A stretch of 64,000 nucleotides of DNA from Selenomonas sp. (GCA_018052705.1 JAGPMW010000008.1:1-64000), one strand, 5' to 3'. Positions 42,751-52,087 are shown, counted from the first letter of the stretch. A program made the numbers and translations. The notes: a model not told the origin generated them from the letters alone.

Positions 42751-43950
42751 ATGAGTCTCAATGATACGCCGCGGGCGAATCGTCTGCATATCGGCCTTTT
42801 TGGCCGCCGTAACAGTGGTAAGTCATCGCTGGTCAATGCGTTGACGGGACAGCAGGTGGCAACGGTATCCGCTGTGCCGGGGACAACGACAGATCCAGTG
42901 TATAAAGCGATGGAGCTGCACGGAATCGGTCCGGTAGTGTTCATCGATACGGCCGGTTTCGATGATGAAGGGCTGCTCGGGAAGCTTCGGGTCGAAAAAA
43001 CCGAACTGGCCGCGAAGGAAACCGATATTGCCGTTGTGCTCTTTAGTAATAAGGATATGACGGAGGAGCTCGGCTGGGTAGAGCGCTTTCGCCAGGCGAA
43101 GACACCGGTAATTGCGGTGATCAGTCAGACTGATGATATGGCTGATGGCGGGCAGGCCCTCGCGCGAGCAGTCAGCGAGGCGCTGACGATGACGCCGCTG
43201 CTGGTCAGTGCCCGTCAGGGCACTGGTCTTGATGCCCTGCGCGGTGAGCTGATCCGTCAGCTGCCGGAGGACTATGAGCAGCGCGGGATTACAGGGGCAC
43301 TTTGCGCTGCGGGGGATACGGTTCTGCTGGTGATGCCACAGGATATTCAGGCACCGAAGGGCCGGCTGATTCTGCCGCAGATGCAGACTTTGCGGGAGCT
43401 GCTGGACAAGAAGTGTCAGGTGATGTCCTGTACGACAGACTGCATGGAGAGCGCGCTGGCGGGACTCCGTGAGCCGCCGGCTCTGATTATTACGGATTCG
43501 CAGGCATTTCGCACGGTGCATGCGCTTAAGCCCGCGGCAAGCCGGCTGACCTCATTTTCGGTGTTGTTTGCCGGTCATAAGGGCGATATCCGCTACTTCA
43601 CCGAGTCGGCGCAATCCATCGGCGAACTGCCCGCAGAGGCGCATATCCTGATTGCGGAGGCCTGCACCCATCGGCCGCTTAGTGAAGATATCGGACGGAT
43701 CAAGCTCCCGCGTCTTTTGCGCCAGCGGCTGGGGGACGGCATCCATATCACGGTGACAGCTGGCCGGGATTTTCCCGAGGATCTGTCGGGGATTGATTTT
43801 GTCATCCATTGCGGTGCCTGCATGTTCAATCGCAAATATGTCCTGAGCCGGGTGGAAGCCTGCCGGACGCAGGGAATTCCGATGTCCAACTATGGGATTA
43901 CGATTGCGGCTTTGCTCGGAATCCTTGATGATGTAGCTCTGCCGGAATGA
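42751..43950 (+). CDS. hydF: [FeFe]-hydrogenase H-cluster maturation GTPase
   Basis: 399 residues. The P-loop GRRNSGKSS is at 18-26, and FIDTAGFDDEG is the switch region. The C-terminal cluster-binding part has EACTHRP and IHCGACMFN, which supply the His/Cys ligands of the HydF scaffold. HydF carries the 2Fe subcluster precursor to apo-hydrogenase. AAGGAGTG precedes the ATG. hydE lies 2.8 kb downstream; hydG and the hydrogenase are not in view. Confidence 0.95.
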   Translation: MSLNDTPRANRLHIGLFGRRNSGKSSLVNALTGQQVATVSAVPGTTTDPVYKAMELHGIGPVVFIDTAGFDDEGLLGKLRVEKTELAAKETDIAVVLFSNKDMTEELGWVERFRQAKTPVIAVISQTDDMADGGQALARAVSEALTMTPLLVSARQGTGLDALRGELIRQLPEDYEQRGITGALCAAGDTVLLVMPQDIQAPKGRLILPQMQTLRELLDKKCQVMSCTTDCMESALAGLREPPALIITDSQAFRTVHALKPAASRLTSFSVLFAGHKGDIRYFTESAQSIGELPAEAHILIAEACTHRPLSEDIGRIKLPRLLRQRLGDGIHITVTAGRDFPEDLSGIDFVIHCGACMFNRKYVLSRVEACRTQGIPMSNYGITIAALLGILDDVALPE

Positions 43951-44027
43951 TTTGCCGTCAGCTGGGAAATACGATACAATGGACATAATTGAAGAAATCA
44001 AGGAATTACGATACGAGGTGAATTGTA

Positions 44028-44924
44028 ATGAAGAAGCAAATCATTCATTGGCTGGGCCTTGGTGTGCTGATGTTCTGGCTGCTAGCCGGGCAGACCGTTC
44101 TGGCGGCTGCAGCCCAGCAGCCGGGCTGGTACTGGCTGAGTTCGGATGACAATTATAGCAAATATTTCGATCCGGAGTCGGTTGTGGTGACCAACTCGGT
44201 GCTGACGGCTCATGGGCCGGTGCCGACAGAGATTCAGGTCTGGACCAAGACCGCGTACAGCTATAGTGGGGCGCAGGAGACACTGAATGCCTATGGACTG
44301 GCCAATAAGTTCAACGATCCTGGCAAATTGTCCTACAGTACGGCACAACTGCTGATTAAGCCACAATATCGTACGGTGCAGTATCAGGAAGAGCATTTCT
44401 ATGATGCGCAGGGAACGGTGATCTGGTCCAAGGCAGATCCGGCGCCCAAGGAAAAAGAAATCAATTCCCAGCAGTTTGATGAGGCATTCTATACGGCTGC
44501 CGTCGATCAGGCCTTTCACCAGTCGACAGAAACGGAGCGGGCCAAAGCTGAGAATCGCTGGACCACTATTTTTGATGTGACGACACCGGAGGGCGCGCGC
44601 ACCCATACGACCGCGGATACAACGACAATGCGCATGCGGGGCGACAATCTGATCTTCTGGGAGTGGCAGGAGACGAAAGATGCCAACGGCAAGGTAGTTG
44701 AGATCAAATTCCTCAAGATGGCAGTCAATCTGCCCCAGGCGACGGAGAAAGTTGTCAGCGGCAAATACTGGACCGCTCAGTCTGGCTGGCAGTCACTGGA
44801 CGACAGTCTTGACGGGCAGTACCGCATGGTCAGCAAGACCTCGAATGAGTATAAGACCATTACGGCGCTGCGGGAATATGTAGATCGGAATGCTGCCTGG
44901 GTCAACCGGTATGCCCTGGAATAA
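44028..44924 (+). CDS. Exported protein, possibly Adhesin_E-like
   Basis: 298 residues. The signal peptide (MKKQIIHW... to AAAAQQ) is clear. The mature N-terminus, WYWLSSDDNYSKYFDPESVVV followed by IQVWTKTAYS, resembles the surface-adhesin protein E repeat, in which W...YYD and VW.K motifs recur. The rest is not recognised. AGGTGA precedes the ATG. Its neighbours are hydF and metA, with which it has no obvious link. Confidence 0.6.
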   Translation: MKKQIIHWLGLGVLMFWLLAGQTVLAAAAQQPGWYWLSSDDNYSKYFDPESVVVTNSVLTAHGPVPTEIQVWTKTAYSYSGAQETLNAYGLANKFNDPGKLSYSTAQLLIKPQYRTVQYQEEHFYDAQGTVIWSKADPAPKEKEINSQQFDEAFYTAAVDQAFHQSTETERAKAENRWTTIFDVTTPEGARTHTTADTTTMRMRGDNLIFWEWQETKDANGKVVEIKFLKMAVNLPQATEKVVSGKYWTAQSGWQSLDDSLDGQYRMVSKTSNEYKTITALREYVDRNAAWVNRYALE

Positions 44925-44947
44925 TCGAATCGTGTCATGATGTTTTT

Positions 44948-44985
44948 ATCGGCCTGTCCATTTCGCGTATAAAGGACAGGCCGAT
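44948..44985 (+). terminator. Terminator before metA
   Basis: ATCGGCCTGTCC/GGACAGGCCGAT followed by TTGTGTT; moderate U-run. Confidence 0.7.
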
Positions 44986-45055
44986 TTGTGTTATAATGTA
45001 AACACGTATATTCATTGCAACTGACGATGAGAACAATAATGAAGGATGTGGTTCA

Positions 45056-45991
45056 ATGCCAATTAAGATACCTAATCAATTACCGGCGGCACATATACTC
45101 GAAGGCGAGAATATCTTCGTCATGGATGCTGACCGGGCCTATAGTCAGGATATTCGTCCGCTGAAGATCCTGATCCTGAACCTGATGCCAATCAAATATA
45201 TAACCGAGACGCAGCTGCTGCGTCTGCTGGGCAACAGCTCCCTGCAGGTTGAAGTGGATTTTATCTACACGGAAAGCTACACACCCAGCCATACATCTAT
45301 GGATTATCTGGCGCAATTCTATGGGACTTTTGACGAGGTCCGGCATAAGAAATACGATGGGATGATCGTTACGGGCGCGCCAGTGGAGAATATGCCTTTC
45401 GAGGAAGTGGCGTACTGGGATGAGGTGGTCGAGATCATGGAGTGGAGCAAGACACATGTCTACTCGGTATTCCATATCTGCTGGGGGGCGCAGGCGGGAC
45501 TCTACTACCATTATGGCGTGCCGAAGTATCAGGTTCCGGAGAAAATATTTGGCGTATACAAGCATCATCTTTGTGTGGAGCATGAAAAGCTGCTGCGGGG
45601 ATTTGACGATGAGTTCTATGTGCCGCATTCCCGGCATACCGAGGAGCACCGCGAAGATATCCTGAAAGCCCCGGAACTGACTATTCTGGCTGAGGCTGAA
45701 GGGGCCGCAGGACCGTATATCATGGCGAATCTTGAGAAACGGCAGTTCTTTATCACGGGCCATGCAGAATATGATCCGAATACCTTGAAGCAGGAATATG
45801 ACCGCGATGTTAAGGCGGGCATGAATCCGAGTATACCATTGAACTACTATCCGGATGATGATCCGTCCCGTGAGCCGATTGTCCGGTGGCGCAGCGTGGC
45901 GCATCTGCTGTTTGCCAACTGGCTGAACTACTATGTCTATCAGGAAACGCCTTATGAACTGGATGAGCTTTATAAGGAGCAGGAAAACTGA
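45056..45991 (+). CDS. metA: Homoserine O-acetyltransferase (MetA family)
   Basis: 311 residues; acylates homoserine in methionine synthesis. The catalytic Cys is C142 ([10 protein letters not shown]) and the His-Glu set lies in the HSRHTEE region. Position 111 is Glu (TGAPVEN); in studied MetA enzymes Glu111 goes with acetyl-CoA and Gly111 with succinyl-CoA, so acetyl transfer is predicted. I see no SAM riboswitch upstream. AAGGATG precedes the ATG. Confidence 0.94.
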   Translation: MPIKIPNQLPAAHILEGENIFVMDADRAYSQDIRPLKILILNLMPIKYITETQLLRLLGNSSLQVEVDFIYTESYTPSHTSMDYLAQFYGTFDEVRHKKYDGMIVTGAPVENMPFEEVAYWDEVVEIMEWSKTHVYSVFHICWGAQAGLYYHYGVPKYQVPEKIFGVYKHHLCVEHEKLLRGFDDEFYVPHSRHTEEHREDILKAPELTILAEAEGAAGPYIMANLEKRQFFITGHAEYDPNTLKQEYDRDVKAGMNPSIPLNYYPDDDPSREPIVRWRSVAHLLFANWLNYYVYQETPYELDELYKEQEN

Positions 45992-46041
45992 GCCGTCCTG
46001 CTTGTTCAGTGTGTTTTCAGTTAAATCTGATAAAGTATGAA

Positions 46042-46068
46042 AGTATTTATACTACCGGTAGTAATACT
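46042..46068. promoter_or_regulatory. Palindromic operator candidate
   Basis: A perfect 14-bp palindrome TACTACCGGTAGTA (46050-46063), flanked by AGTATT and AATACT arms, about 25-45 bases before the start codon of the exported protein at 46092. Confidence 0.5.
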
Positions 46069-46091
46069 CAAGTAACAGGGGGATTTTACTT

Positions 46092-46730
46092 ATGAAGATG
46101 CAATGGGGCGCAGCTCTTATGGCCGCAGCAATGATTTTTGTGACCGCACCACAGGCAGACGCAGATGAGGCAATTCCGGAGACTGTTTATCAGTGGGTAC
46201 AGTCAACATCCCGTCAGAATTACTATTTCAATAAACAGCAAATGTATTTTGCTGCTGATGCACAGGGGAATATGAATGTTGATGTCCTGTTGGTGCCAAT
46301 TTTGAAGACTTACGATCAGGTCCAGAAGCAGGATGTTATTTCAAAGCGCCGCTGGAAGATGCTGTCGACTGATGGCTATGACGATTTGGTGGGCGATGCA
46401 GAATATCTGTCATTCAATCTTAAAGATCAGACGGTTCAGGTAACAAGGCATGAAGATCTCGATTCGGAGTGGGGGGTTCTGGCGACGACGAATCCCACTG
46501 CGGTGACGAAGATTTCGGACCTGTCCGATAAAGATGTGGATGGCGTCTTTTATCGGGCGATCCTGAACTATGCAAACAGTCATATTGATGAAATCGTGGA
46601 ACGGACCCAGTCGTCCAATAAAGCTCAATTGACGGATGCCGCTAGAGCTAAGCTGGCTGCTATGAAGAACCCGGCTGGGGATAAGGCCGGGCGGGCGCTC
46701 AGGACGACCGCAGGCACCAGACGCAACTGA
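46092..46730 (+). CDS. Hypothetical exported protein
   Basis: 212 residues with a signal peptide ending around PQADADEA. The mature part begins YQWVQSTSRQNYYFNKQQMYF, a pattern (W...yyfn, then a line of beta segments) like short surface/periplasmic proteins of this group, and similar in style to the protein at 44028. Unassigned. GGGGG precedes the ATG. hydE follows after 19 bases. Confidence 0.6.
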   Translation: MKMQWGAALMAAAMIFVTAPQADADEAIPETVYQWVQSTSRQNYYFNKQQMYFAADAQGNMNVDVLLVPILKTYDQVQKQDVISKRRWKMLSTDGYDDLVGDAEYLSFNLKDQTVQVTRHEDLDSEWGVLATTNPTAVTKISDLSDKDVDGVFYRAILNYANSHIDEIVERTQSSNKAQLTDAARAKLAAMKNPAGDKAGRALRTTAGTRRN

Positions 46731-46749
46731 CGGAGGAGAGGGCGATTAG

Positions 46750-47802
46750 ATGACAAGGACAGCGGAGCTGATTGTCAGGGCCGAACGAACGCATGCCTTG
46801 GCCTGCGAAGAGATTGTGGAGTTGCTGGCTGATCGGGCCGGCGAAGAGGCGCTGGCGGCTGCGGCTGACCGGGTCCGCCACGCTTATGTCGGAGATGGAG
46901 TCCATTTGCGCGGACTCATCGAGTTTTCTAATATCTGTCGCCGGAACTGTTGTTATTGCGGTCTTCGCCAGGAGAATGAGGCGATTGAGCGCTACCGGCT
47001 GTCGCCGGCGGAGATTGTCGAGCTGGCACGTAAGGCGCGGGGCTATGGCTATCGTACGGTAGTTCTGCAGTCCGGCGAGGATATGTATTTTACGGCCGCG
47101 GTGTTGTCTGATATCGTTCGTCAGATCAAGGGCCTCGGTCTTGTTATCACTCTGTCCGTCGGCGAGCGCAGCTATGAAGAATACAAGGCGTTTCGTGAGG
47201 CGGGGGCTGATCGGTATCTGCTGCGCATCGAGACCACCAATCGGGAACTTTATGAGGCGATGGACCCGGGAATGCAGCTTGCGCAGAGGATGCGTTGTAC
47301 GCAGGATCTGCGGGCGTTGGGGTATGAGGTAGGTACTGGCACGCTGGTGGGGCTGCCGGGGCAGACGCTGACGATGATTGCCCGCGATATTCTCTGGTAT
47401 CAGTCCATTGATGCAGATATGCTGGGCGTTGGGCCGTTGATCCCCAATGCCGATACGCCGCTGGGACAGGCTGCACCTGGCGACTGGAACCTGACCCGAC
47501 GGCTGGTTTCGCTTTTGCGGCTGTTACTGCCGGAGGCCAATATCCCGGCAACCACCGCAATGGAAACTTTGAGGCCGGGGGGCCGGGAAATTATCCTGCG
47601 TTCAGGGGCCAATGTGGTCATGCCTAATGTGACCGAGGGGGACTATCGGCGCAAGTATGCGCTTTATCCGGGCAAGATATGTGTGGCGGATACGCCGGCT
47701 CATTGCCGGTCCTGCATGGGCGGCCGCATCCAGACGCTGGGGCGTTTTGTCTCTTCTGATGCGGGTTCTCGCCGGCATGGGAAGCAGGGGGGTAGGAAAT
47801 GA
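46750..47802 (+). CDS. hydE: [FeFe]-hydrogenase H-cluster radical SAM maturase HydE
   Basis: 350 residues. The radical SAM motif CRRNCCYC fits CxxxCxxC, GLRQENEAIERYRL is typical of HydE, and TTAMETLRPGGRE and GANVVMPNVT lie in the barrel's C-terminal half. HydE acts with HydG and HydF on the diiron subcluster. GGAGGAGAGGG precedes the ATG. Its stop overlaps the ROK gene (ATGA). Confidence 0.95.
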   Translation: MTRTAELIVRAERTHALACEEIVELLADRAGEEALAAAADRVRHAYVGDGVHLRGLIEFSNICRRNCCYCGLRQENEAIERYRLSPAEIVELARKARGYGYRTVVLQSGEDMYFTAAVLSDIVRQIKGLGLVITLSVGERSYEEYKAFREAGADRYLLRIETTNRELYEAMDPGMQLAQRMRCTQDLRALGYEVGTGTLVGLPGQTLTMIARDILWYQSIDADMLGVGPLIPNADTPLGQAAPGDWNLTRRLVSLLRLLLPEANIPATTAMETLRPGGREIILRSGANVVMPNVTEGDYRRKYALYPGKICVADTPAHCRSCMGGRIQTLGRFVSSDAGSRRHGKQGGRK

Positions 47803-48698
47803 AGTATTACGTAACGTTAGATATTGGCGGGACAGCCATAAAATATGGTCTGGCGGATGCCGAGGGGCATTTTCTGGAGAAACGCAGCCGGCCGACGCTC
47901 GCGCGCGAAGACGGCGGCATGGGAATTGTCCACAAGGCCGCAGCGATTGTGCAGGCATATCAGCAGCGCTATGATATTGCGGGTATAGCGGTTGCTACCG
48001 CCGGGATCGTGCGGCCAGATGCGGATGGTGAGATCATCTTTGCTGGTGAGGAAAGTTTCCCCGGGTATAGTGGCATAAAGTTCGGTCAGCTGCTGCGGGA
48101 AGCCTGCGGCGTGCCGTGTGTGGTGGAGAATGATGTGAACGCGGCAGCACTGGGTGAGTATTGGCAGGGGGCTGCTCAAGGAGCTGGATCGGCCTTTGTC
48201 ATGACGGTTGGCACAGGGGTCGGCGGCTGCTTCATCCTTGATGGCCGGATCTGGCATGGTGCGAGTTTCAGTGCCGGCGAGGCTGGATTTATGCGTGTTC
48301 ATGGCGATCACCGGATCTTTGAGGAGCTGGCTTCAGCCCGGGCTATGCTGTTGGAGGCGGCTGCCTCGCACAATATGAGTCCGGCTGAGCTCAGTGGCGA
48401 GACTGTGTTTCAGTGGGCGCTTGGCGGTGATGCCGATGCCGTTCTTGCCATCGAGCATATGGTGGATAATCTCAGTGAAGGGCTGGCCACAGTCTGTTGT
48501 CTGCTAAACCCGGCGGTCATTGTGCTGGGCGGCGGTATCATGGCGCAGCAGGACTATCTGCGGCCGCGAATCCTGCAGCGTCTCGAGGAGCTCGTGGTTC
48601 CGGCGATGCGCATCAATACGCAGCTGACTTTTGCCCAGCTGGGCAATGATGCCGGGATGATCGGTGCTCTTTACCGGCTGTTGCAGCAGGAAGCATAA
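47799..48698 (+). CDS. ROK-family sugar kinase-like protein
   Basis: 299 residues. The ATP-binding DIGGTAIKYG is at 8-17, ENDVNAAALGEYW in the middle holds the catalytic Asp, and VGTGVGGCFI and GGGIMAQQDY follow. The zinc motif (CxCGxxGCxE) common in ROK glucokinases and repressors is missing (GEAGFMRVHGD instead). Sugar substrate unknown. Its start overlaps the hydE stop, with GGGGGG TAGG upstream. Confidence 0.87.
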   Translation: MKYYVTLDIGGTAIKYGLADAEGHFLEKRSRPTLAREDGGMGIVHKAAAIVQAYQQRYDIAGIAVATAGIVRPDADGEIIFAGEESFPGYSGIKFGQLLREACGVPCVVENDVNAAALGEYWQGAAQGAGSAFVMTVGTGVGGCFILDGRIWHGASFSAGEAGFMRVHGDHRIFEELASARAMLLEAAASHNMSPAELSGETVFQWALGGDADAVLAIEHMVDNLSEGLATVCCLLNPAVIVLGGGIMAQQDYLRPRILQRLEELVVPAMRINTQLTFAQLGNDAGMIGALYRLLQQEA

Positions 48699-48735
48699 AA
48701 ATACGCTTCGCTTTGAAAAGCGAAGCGTATTTTTT
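48697..48735. terminator. Bidirectional terminator between the ROK and TauE genes
   Basis: AAAAATACGCTTCGCTT/AAGCGAAGCGTATTTTT, 17-bp perfect stem. Confidence 0.92.
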
Positions 48736-48744
48736 ATATCCGTA

Positions 48745-49503
48745 TCAGCGGCACAGGAACATGATGATGCCGCCGATTGCCGGCATACCGACAATGCAGG
48801 CTTTGAGAATGGGCAGCGGTGCCAGATGGGTGCCCTTCGCGCCGAACCAGGCTCCAATCATGAGCCCTGTAAGTGTCTGCAGAAAAATCGGGATGTCCAG
48901 ACGGCCATTGAAGAGATATCCCAGGCCGCCAGCAACGGAAATTGGCAGGATGATCATCATGCAGGTGCCGATGGATTTCAGCAGAGGTACGCCGAAGATG
49001 ACCATGAGGGAAATCTGGATAAACGCAGCTGCCCCGATGCCGAAAGCACCAGACAGGAAGCCGTTGATTATGCCGCAGAGGATGCCATAGCTCCAGAGCT
49101 TACGTCCTGTCAGCAGACTTTGACGCATCGGCGTGTGCCGGGCCAGCCATTCGGCATGGTAGAGCTTGGTATAGAGGATGATGGCGCTCAGGGAAATCAT
49201 GAGTGCCGTCATGAAGCTAAGTCTTTCTGCCGGCATCAGATTGGAGGTGTTAGCGCCGACGAAAGCGCCGATGATTCCGCCGAGGCCGATGACAGCTCCT
49301 GTCCGGAGGATGATTTCATGTTCGCGGAAATGGCTGACAGCACCGGAGAGCATCGTAAAGACCATCGAGGCCAAGGCAACGGCCAGCGCCGTATGGATCG
49401 GAACGCCGAAGCCAACGGTCAGCAGGGTGATGGTGACGCCGGCACCGCCTGCACCGACAAAGCCGATAAGTGCACCGAGCAGCAGCATGGATAAGAATAG
49501 CAT
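48745..49503 (-). CDS. TauE/SafE-family anion permease
   Basis: 252 residues, about eight membrane segments. LLLGALIGFVGAGGAGVTI and GIINGFLSGAFGIGAA are the two inverted-repeat signatures of the family, which exports or imports sulfite, sulfoacetate or related anions. I start at ATG 49503 (AAGGAGCG six bases upstream); a longer frame would run through the tRNA terminator and into tRNA-Glu, which rules it out. Confidence 0.87.
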   Translation of the reverse strand: MLFLSMLLLGALIGFVGAGGAGVTITLLTVGFGVPIHTALAVALASMVFTMLSGAVSHFREHEIILRTGAVIGLGGIIGAFVGANTSNLMPAERLSFMTALMISLSAIILYTKLYHAEWLARHTPMRQSLLTGRKLWSYGILCGIINGFLSGAFGIGAAAFIQISLMVIFGVPLLKSIGTCMMIILPISVAGGLGYLFNGRLDIPIFLQTLTGLMIGAWFGAKGTHLAPLPILKACIVGMPAIGGIIMFLCR

Positions 49504-49522
49504 AGAAACGCTCCTTACATAC

Positions 49523-49550
49523 AAAAAAGCCAGGATCGAAATCCTGGCTT
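49523..49550 (-). terminator. Terminator of gltX-tRNA-Glu
   Basis: On the minus strand AAGCCAGGAT/ATCCTGGCTT with loop TTCG, then TTTTT. Confidence 0.9.
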
Positions 49551-49559
49551 GAATTATCT

Positions 49560-49634
49560 TGGTGACTCCTATGAGATTCGAACTCATGAACCCGCCGTGA
49601 GAGGGCGGTGTCTTAACCACTTGACGAAGGAGCC
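49560..49634 (-). tRNA. tRNA-Glu(CTC), copy 3 in transcription order
   Basis: Anticodon loop CTCTCAC; acceptor GGCTCCT/AGGAGTC; CCA encoded. Confidence 0.93.
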
Positions 49635-49636
49635 GA

Positions 49637-49711
49637 TGGTGACGCCTATGGGATTCGAACCCATGAACCCGCCGTGAGAGGGCGGTGTCTTAACCACTTG
49701 ACGAAGGCGCC
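49637..49711 (-). tRNA. tRNA-Glu(CTC), copy 2
   Basis: Same anticodon arm, but the acceptor is GGCGCCT/AGGCGTC and the T-arm TGGGTTCGAATCCCA. Both changes keep pairing on both sides of the stems. Confidence 0.93.
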
Positions 49712-49716
49712 GAATT

Positions 49717-49791
49717 TGGTGACTCCTATGAGATTCGAACTCATGAACCCGCCGTGAGAGGGCGGTGTCTTAACCGCTTGACGAAGGAGCC
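49717..49791 (-). tRNA. tRNA-Glu(CTC), copy 1
   Basis: Acceptor and T-arm as in copy 3; one D-arm base differs (GCGG against GTGG). Starts 24 bases after the gltX stop with no terminator between. Confidence 0.93.
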
Positions 49792-49815
49792 ACATAACTG
49801 ACTTGTATTATTATA

Positions 49816-51276
49816 TTACAGCGTTTCTAAATATGCAAGACTTTTTTTCAGTCGGGCTAAAGAATTTTCTTTTCCCAGGATGGAAAGCAGTTCCGTAGCA
49901 CCGCCTGGCGTGACCTTCTGGCCAGCTACACCGATGCGCAGCACCCACATGACCAGGCCTTTTTTCAATCCGGATTCCTCAATGAAGGCTTCCAGTTTGG
50001 CGTAGAGAGCGTCGTTGTTCCATTCAGTCTCCGCAATCGGCTCCAGGAGTCCAATCAGCTGCGGCATGATTTCGGCTGATTTTTCCGGCGTTACTTTGTT
50101 GCGCTTGTTGTTGTAGAGGTCAGCATCAAAAGCTGGCAGGTCGACGAGGAAGGCAATCTCAGCTGGAACCTCACTGAAGTACTGCACACGGGTCTTGAGC
50201 AGTGCTGCCAGCATTTCCCAGTTCTTTTCCAGGCACTCCGGCAGGTCGCCGGCATAGGCATGAGACTGACTGGCAAAGTCGGCATCGGTCATATTTTTGA
50301 AATATTCGCCGTTGATCCAGCCCAGCTTGTCATAGTCAAAGACTGCTGGCGATTTGGACAGGCCATCGAGGCTGAAGTATTTGATGAGCTCGTCCATCGA
50401 GAAGATTTCCTGATTAGTCGTTTTTGGATTCCAGCCGAGCAGGGCCACATAATTCGTGATAGCTTCCGGCAGATAGCCGAGCTTGACGAGATCGTCAAAA
50501 GATGTTGCACCATGACGTTTCGAGAGCTTTGAGACCGAGCCGTCTTCATTCTTGCCCATGACTGGTGCCAGATGAATGAAGGTCGGGACATCCCAGCCAT
50601 ACGACTGATAAAGCAGGATATATTTCGGTGTTGAGGTGATGAACTCGGCCCCACGCATGATGTGGGTGATCTCCATGAGATGGTCATCAATGACGTTGGC
50701 AAAGTTGTAAGTTGGCATGCCATCACGTTTCAGCAGGACCTGATCTTCAAGCTCGCTGTTCGGGATCGTGATATTGCCATGCAGTACATCAAAGTAGGTT
50801 GTATTCCCGTCGAGCGGCATCTTTTGACGGATGACGTAGGGATCGCCATTTTTGATATGAGCATCGATTGTTTCCTGCGGCAGGTCGCGGCAGGTACGGT
50901 CATAGCCGCCGAATTTGCCGGCTGAGTGATCTTCGTCCGGGTCACAGAAACAATAATAGGCATGACCGCTCTGTACCAGTTCCTCGGCGTATTTCTTGTA
51001 AAGATCCATGCGCTCGCTTTGTACATAGGGGCCGTAGCTGCCACCAAGCGCCGGACTTTCATCTGGAATGATGTGGGCCATATCCAGGGTATGATTGATG
51101 AAATCAACCGCATCAGCAACGTAACGGGTGCGATCGGTATCCTCAATCCGCAGGATGAAGTCACCATTCTGTGACTTGGCATAGAGATAGCCGTAGAGTG
51201 CGGTACGCAGGTTGCCGATGTGCATGTATCCCGTCGGGCTTGGTGCGAATCGGGTACGGATTTTTTTATCAGTCAA
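49816..51276 (-). CDS. gltX: Glutamyl-tRNA synthetase
   Basis: 486 residues; charges tRNA-Glu. RFAPSPTGYMHIGNLRTALY carries the HIGH motif (HIGN) and SKLSKRHGA the KMSKS motif. Zinc-site residues are partly visible (CFCDPDE). The start is TTG, with AGGAGG eight bases upstream. Downstream, three tRNA-Glu(CTC) genes follow on the same strand with no terminator until 49550, so enzyme and substrate are probably cotranscribed. Confidence 0.97.
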   Translation of the reverse strand: MTDKKIRTRFAPSPTGYMHIGNLRTALYGYLYAKSQNGDFILRIEDTDRTRYVADAVDFINHTLDMAHIIPDESPALGGSYGPYVQSERMDLYKKYAEELVQSGHAYYCFCDPDEDHSAGKFGGYDRTCRDLPQETIDAHIKNGDPYVIRQKMPLDGNTTYFDVLHGNITIPNSELEDQVLLKRDGMPTYNFANVIDDHLMEITHIMRGAEFITSTPKYILLYQSYGWDVPTFIHLAPVMGKNEDGSVSKLSKRHGATSFDDLVKLGYLPEAITNYVALLGWNPKTTNQEIFSMDELIKYFSLDGLSKSPAVFDYDKLGWINGEYFKNMTDADFASQSHAYAGDLPECLEKNWEMLAALLKTRVQYFSEVPAEIAFLVDLPAFDADLYNNKRNKVTPEKSAEIMPQLIGLLEPIAETEWNNDALYAKLEAFIEESGLKKGLVMWVLRIGVAGQKVTPGGATELLSILGKENSLARLKKSLAYLETL

Positions 51277-51402
51277 TTGTTATTCCTCCTATTTATAGCA
51301 GGCAGATGCAAGGCAAACAAAAAATTTCTTCTATGTGAGTATACTACAATCTGCAGAAATAGAAAAGCCTCCCCGGAGCGGGAAGGCGATGTTTTCGTGT
51401 TT

Positions 51403-52026
51403 TCAGCGTTTCAGGAACTGGTAGAGCGCACGGTACATGATCATAGAGCTGACGGCTCCCGGATCTTCAATGCCGATGCTGCGCTCGCCGACCAGACTGG
51501 CGCGGCCCTTGCGGGCGGCAATGGTCTTCGTGAAATTAACGCCATCGCCAGCAGCCTTTGAGGCTTCCTGCAATACCTCAAACAGGGTCTTTTCGGCGGT
51601 ATTATCCGGCAGGAAACATTCATGGATCGGGATGAGTACATCCAGCATGGTTTTATCGCCCTTATCCGCACGGCCGCGCGCCTGAATTGCCTCGATGGCA
51701 ATGCGCAGCAGTTTCTCCATGCTGGCGACATTCATCTTCGTGTCATCGTCACAGGCTTCGCCTGCCTTGACAAAGCCGGTGCCGTAGAGTGGCCCGGCAG
51801 CACCGCCGACATTCTGGATCAGTGCCTTGCCGATGGTCTGGAGAACCGGTCCTGGCCTGGTCGTATCCTCCATGTCTTCGACGGCTTCCTGAGCGGCGCG
51901 GAAACCGCGGGCCATATTCAGACCGTGATCGCCATCACCGGTTTTGGCATCAAGGTTTGTCAGATACTCTTTCTGAGCGATGATGGCAGCGGCAACTGCA
52001 TCTAACGCATCTTTTATTCTGGTCAT
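51403..52026 (-). CDS. dhaL: Dihydroxyacetone kinase subunit L
   Basis: 207 residues. TGDGDHGLNMARG (residues 29-41) is the ADP/Mg-binding motif, NVGGAAGPLYGTGF the helix-barrel signature, and RADKGDKTMLDVL, SLVGERSIGIEDPGA complete the family. DhaL transfers phosphate to dihydroxyacetone held by DhaK. Neither dhaK nor dhaM is adjacent, which is unusual. ATG 52026 has AAAGGAG upstream. A TTGACA-18-TACAAT promoter with an embedded inverted repeat precedes it. Confidence 0.92.
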   Translation of the reverse strand: MTRIKDALDAVAAAIIAQKEYLTNLDAKTGDGDHGLNMARGFRAAQEAVEDMEDTTRPGPVLQTIGKALIQNVGGAAGPLYGTGFVKAGEACDDDTKMNVASMEKLLRIAIEAIQARGRADKGDKTMLDVLIPIHECFLPDNTAEKTLFEVLQEASKAAGDGVNFTKTIAARKGRASLVGERSIGIEDPGAVSSMIMYRALYQFLKR

Positions 52027-52055
52027 TGCAAAACTCCTTTGTAAAAAAATAAAAC

Positions 52056-52087
52056 TCATTGTACTTTGCACAATGAATAATTGTCAA
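52056..52087 (-). promoter_or_regulatory. dhaL promoter with operator
   Basis: Minus-strand TTGACA (52087-52082), 18-base spacer, TACAAT (52063-52058). TCATTGT (52056-52062) and ACAATGA (52070-52076) form a perfect inverted repeat covering the -10. Confidence 0.6.

Noticed and set aside
44925-45055. SAM riboswitch before metA
   Set aside because: The region holds a single terminator hairpin and a TATAAT box; the conserved multi-stem core is absent.
49504-49620. Longer N-terminus for the TauE permease
   Set aside because: It would read through the tRNA terminator and a tRNA-Glu gene; ATG 49503 has a good SD.
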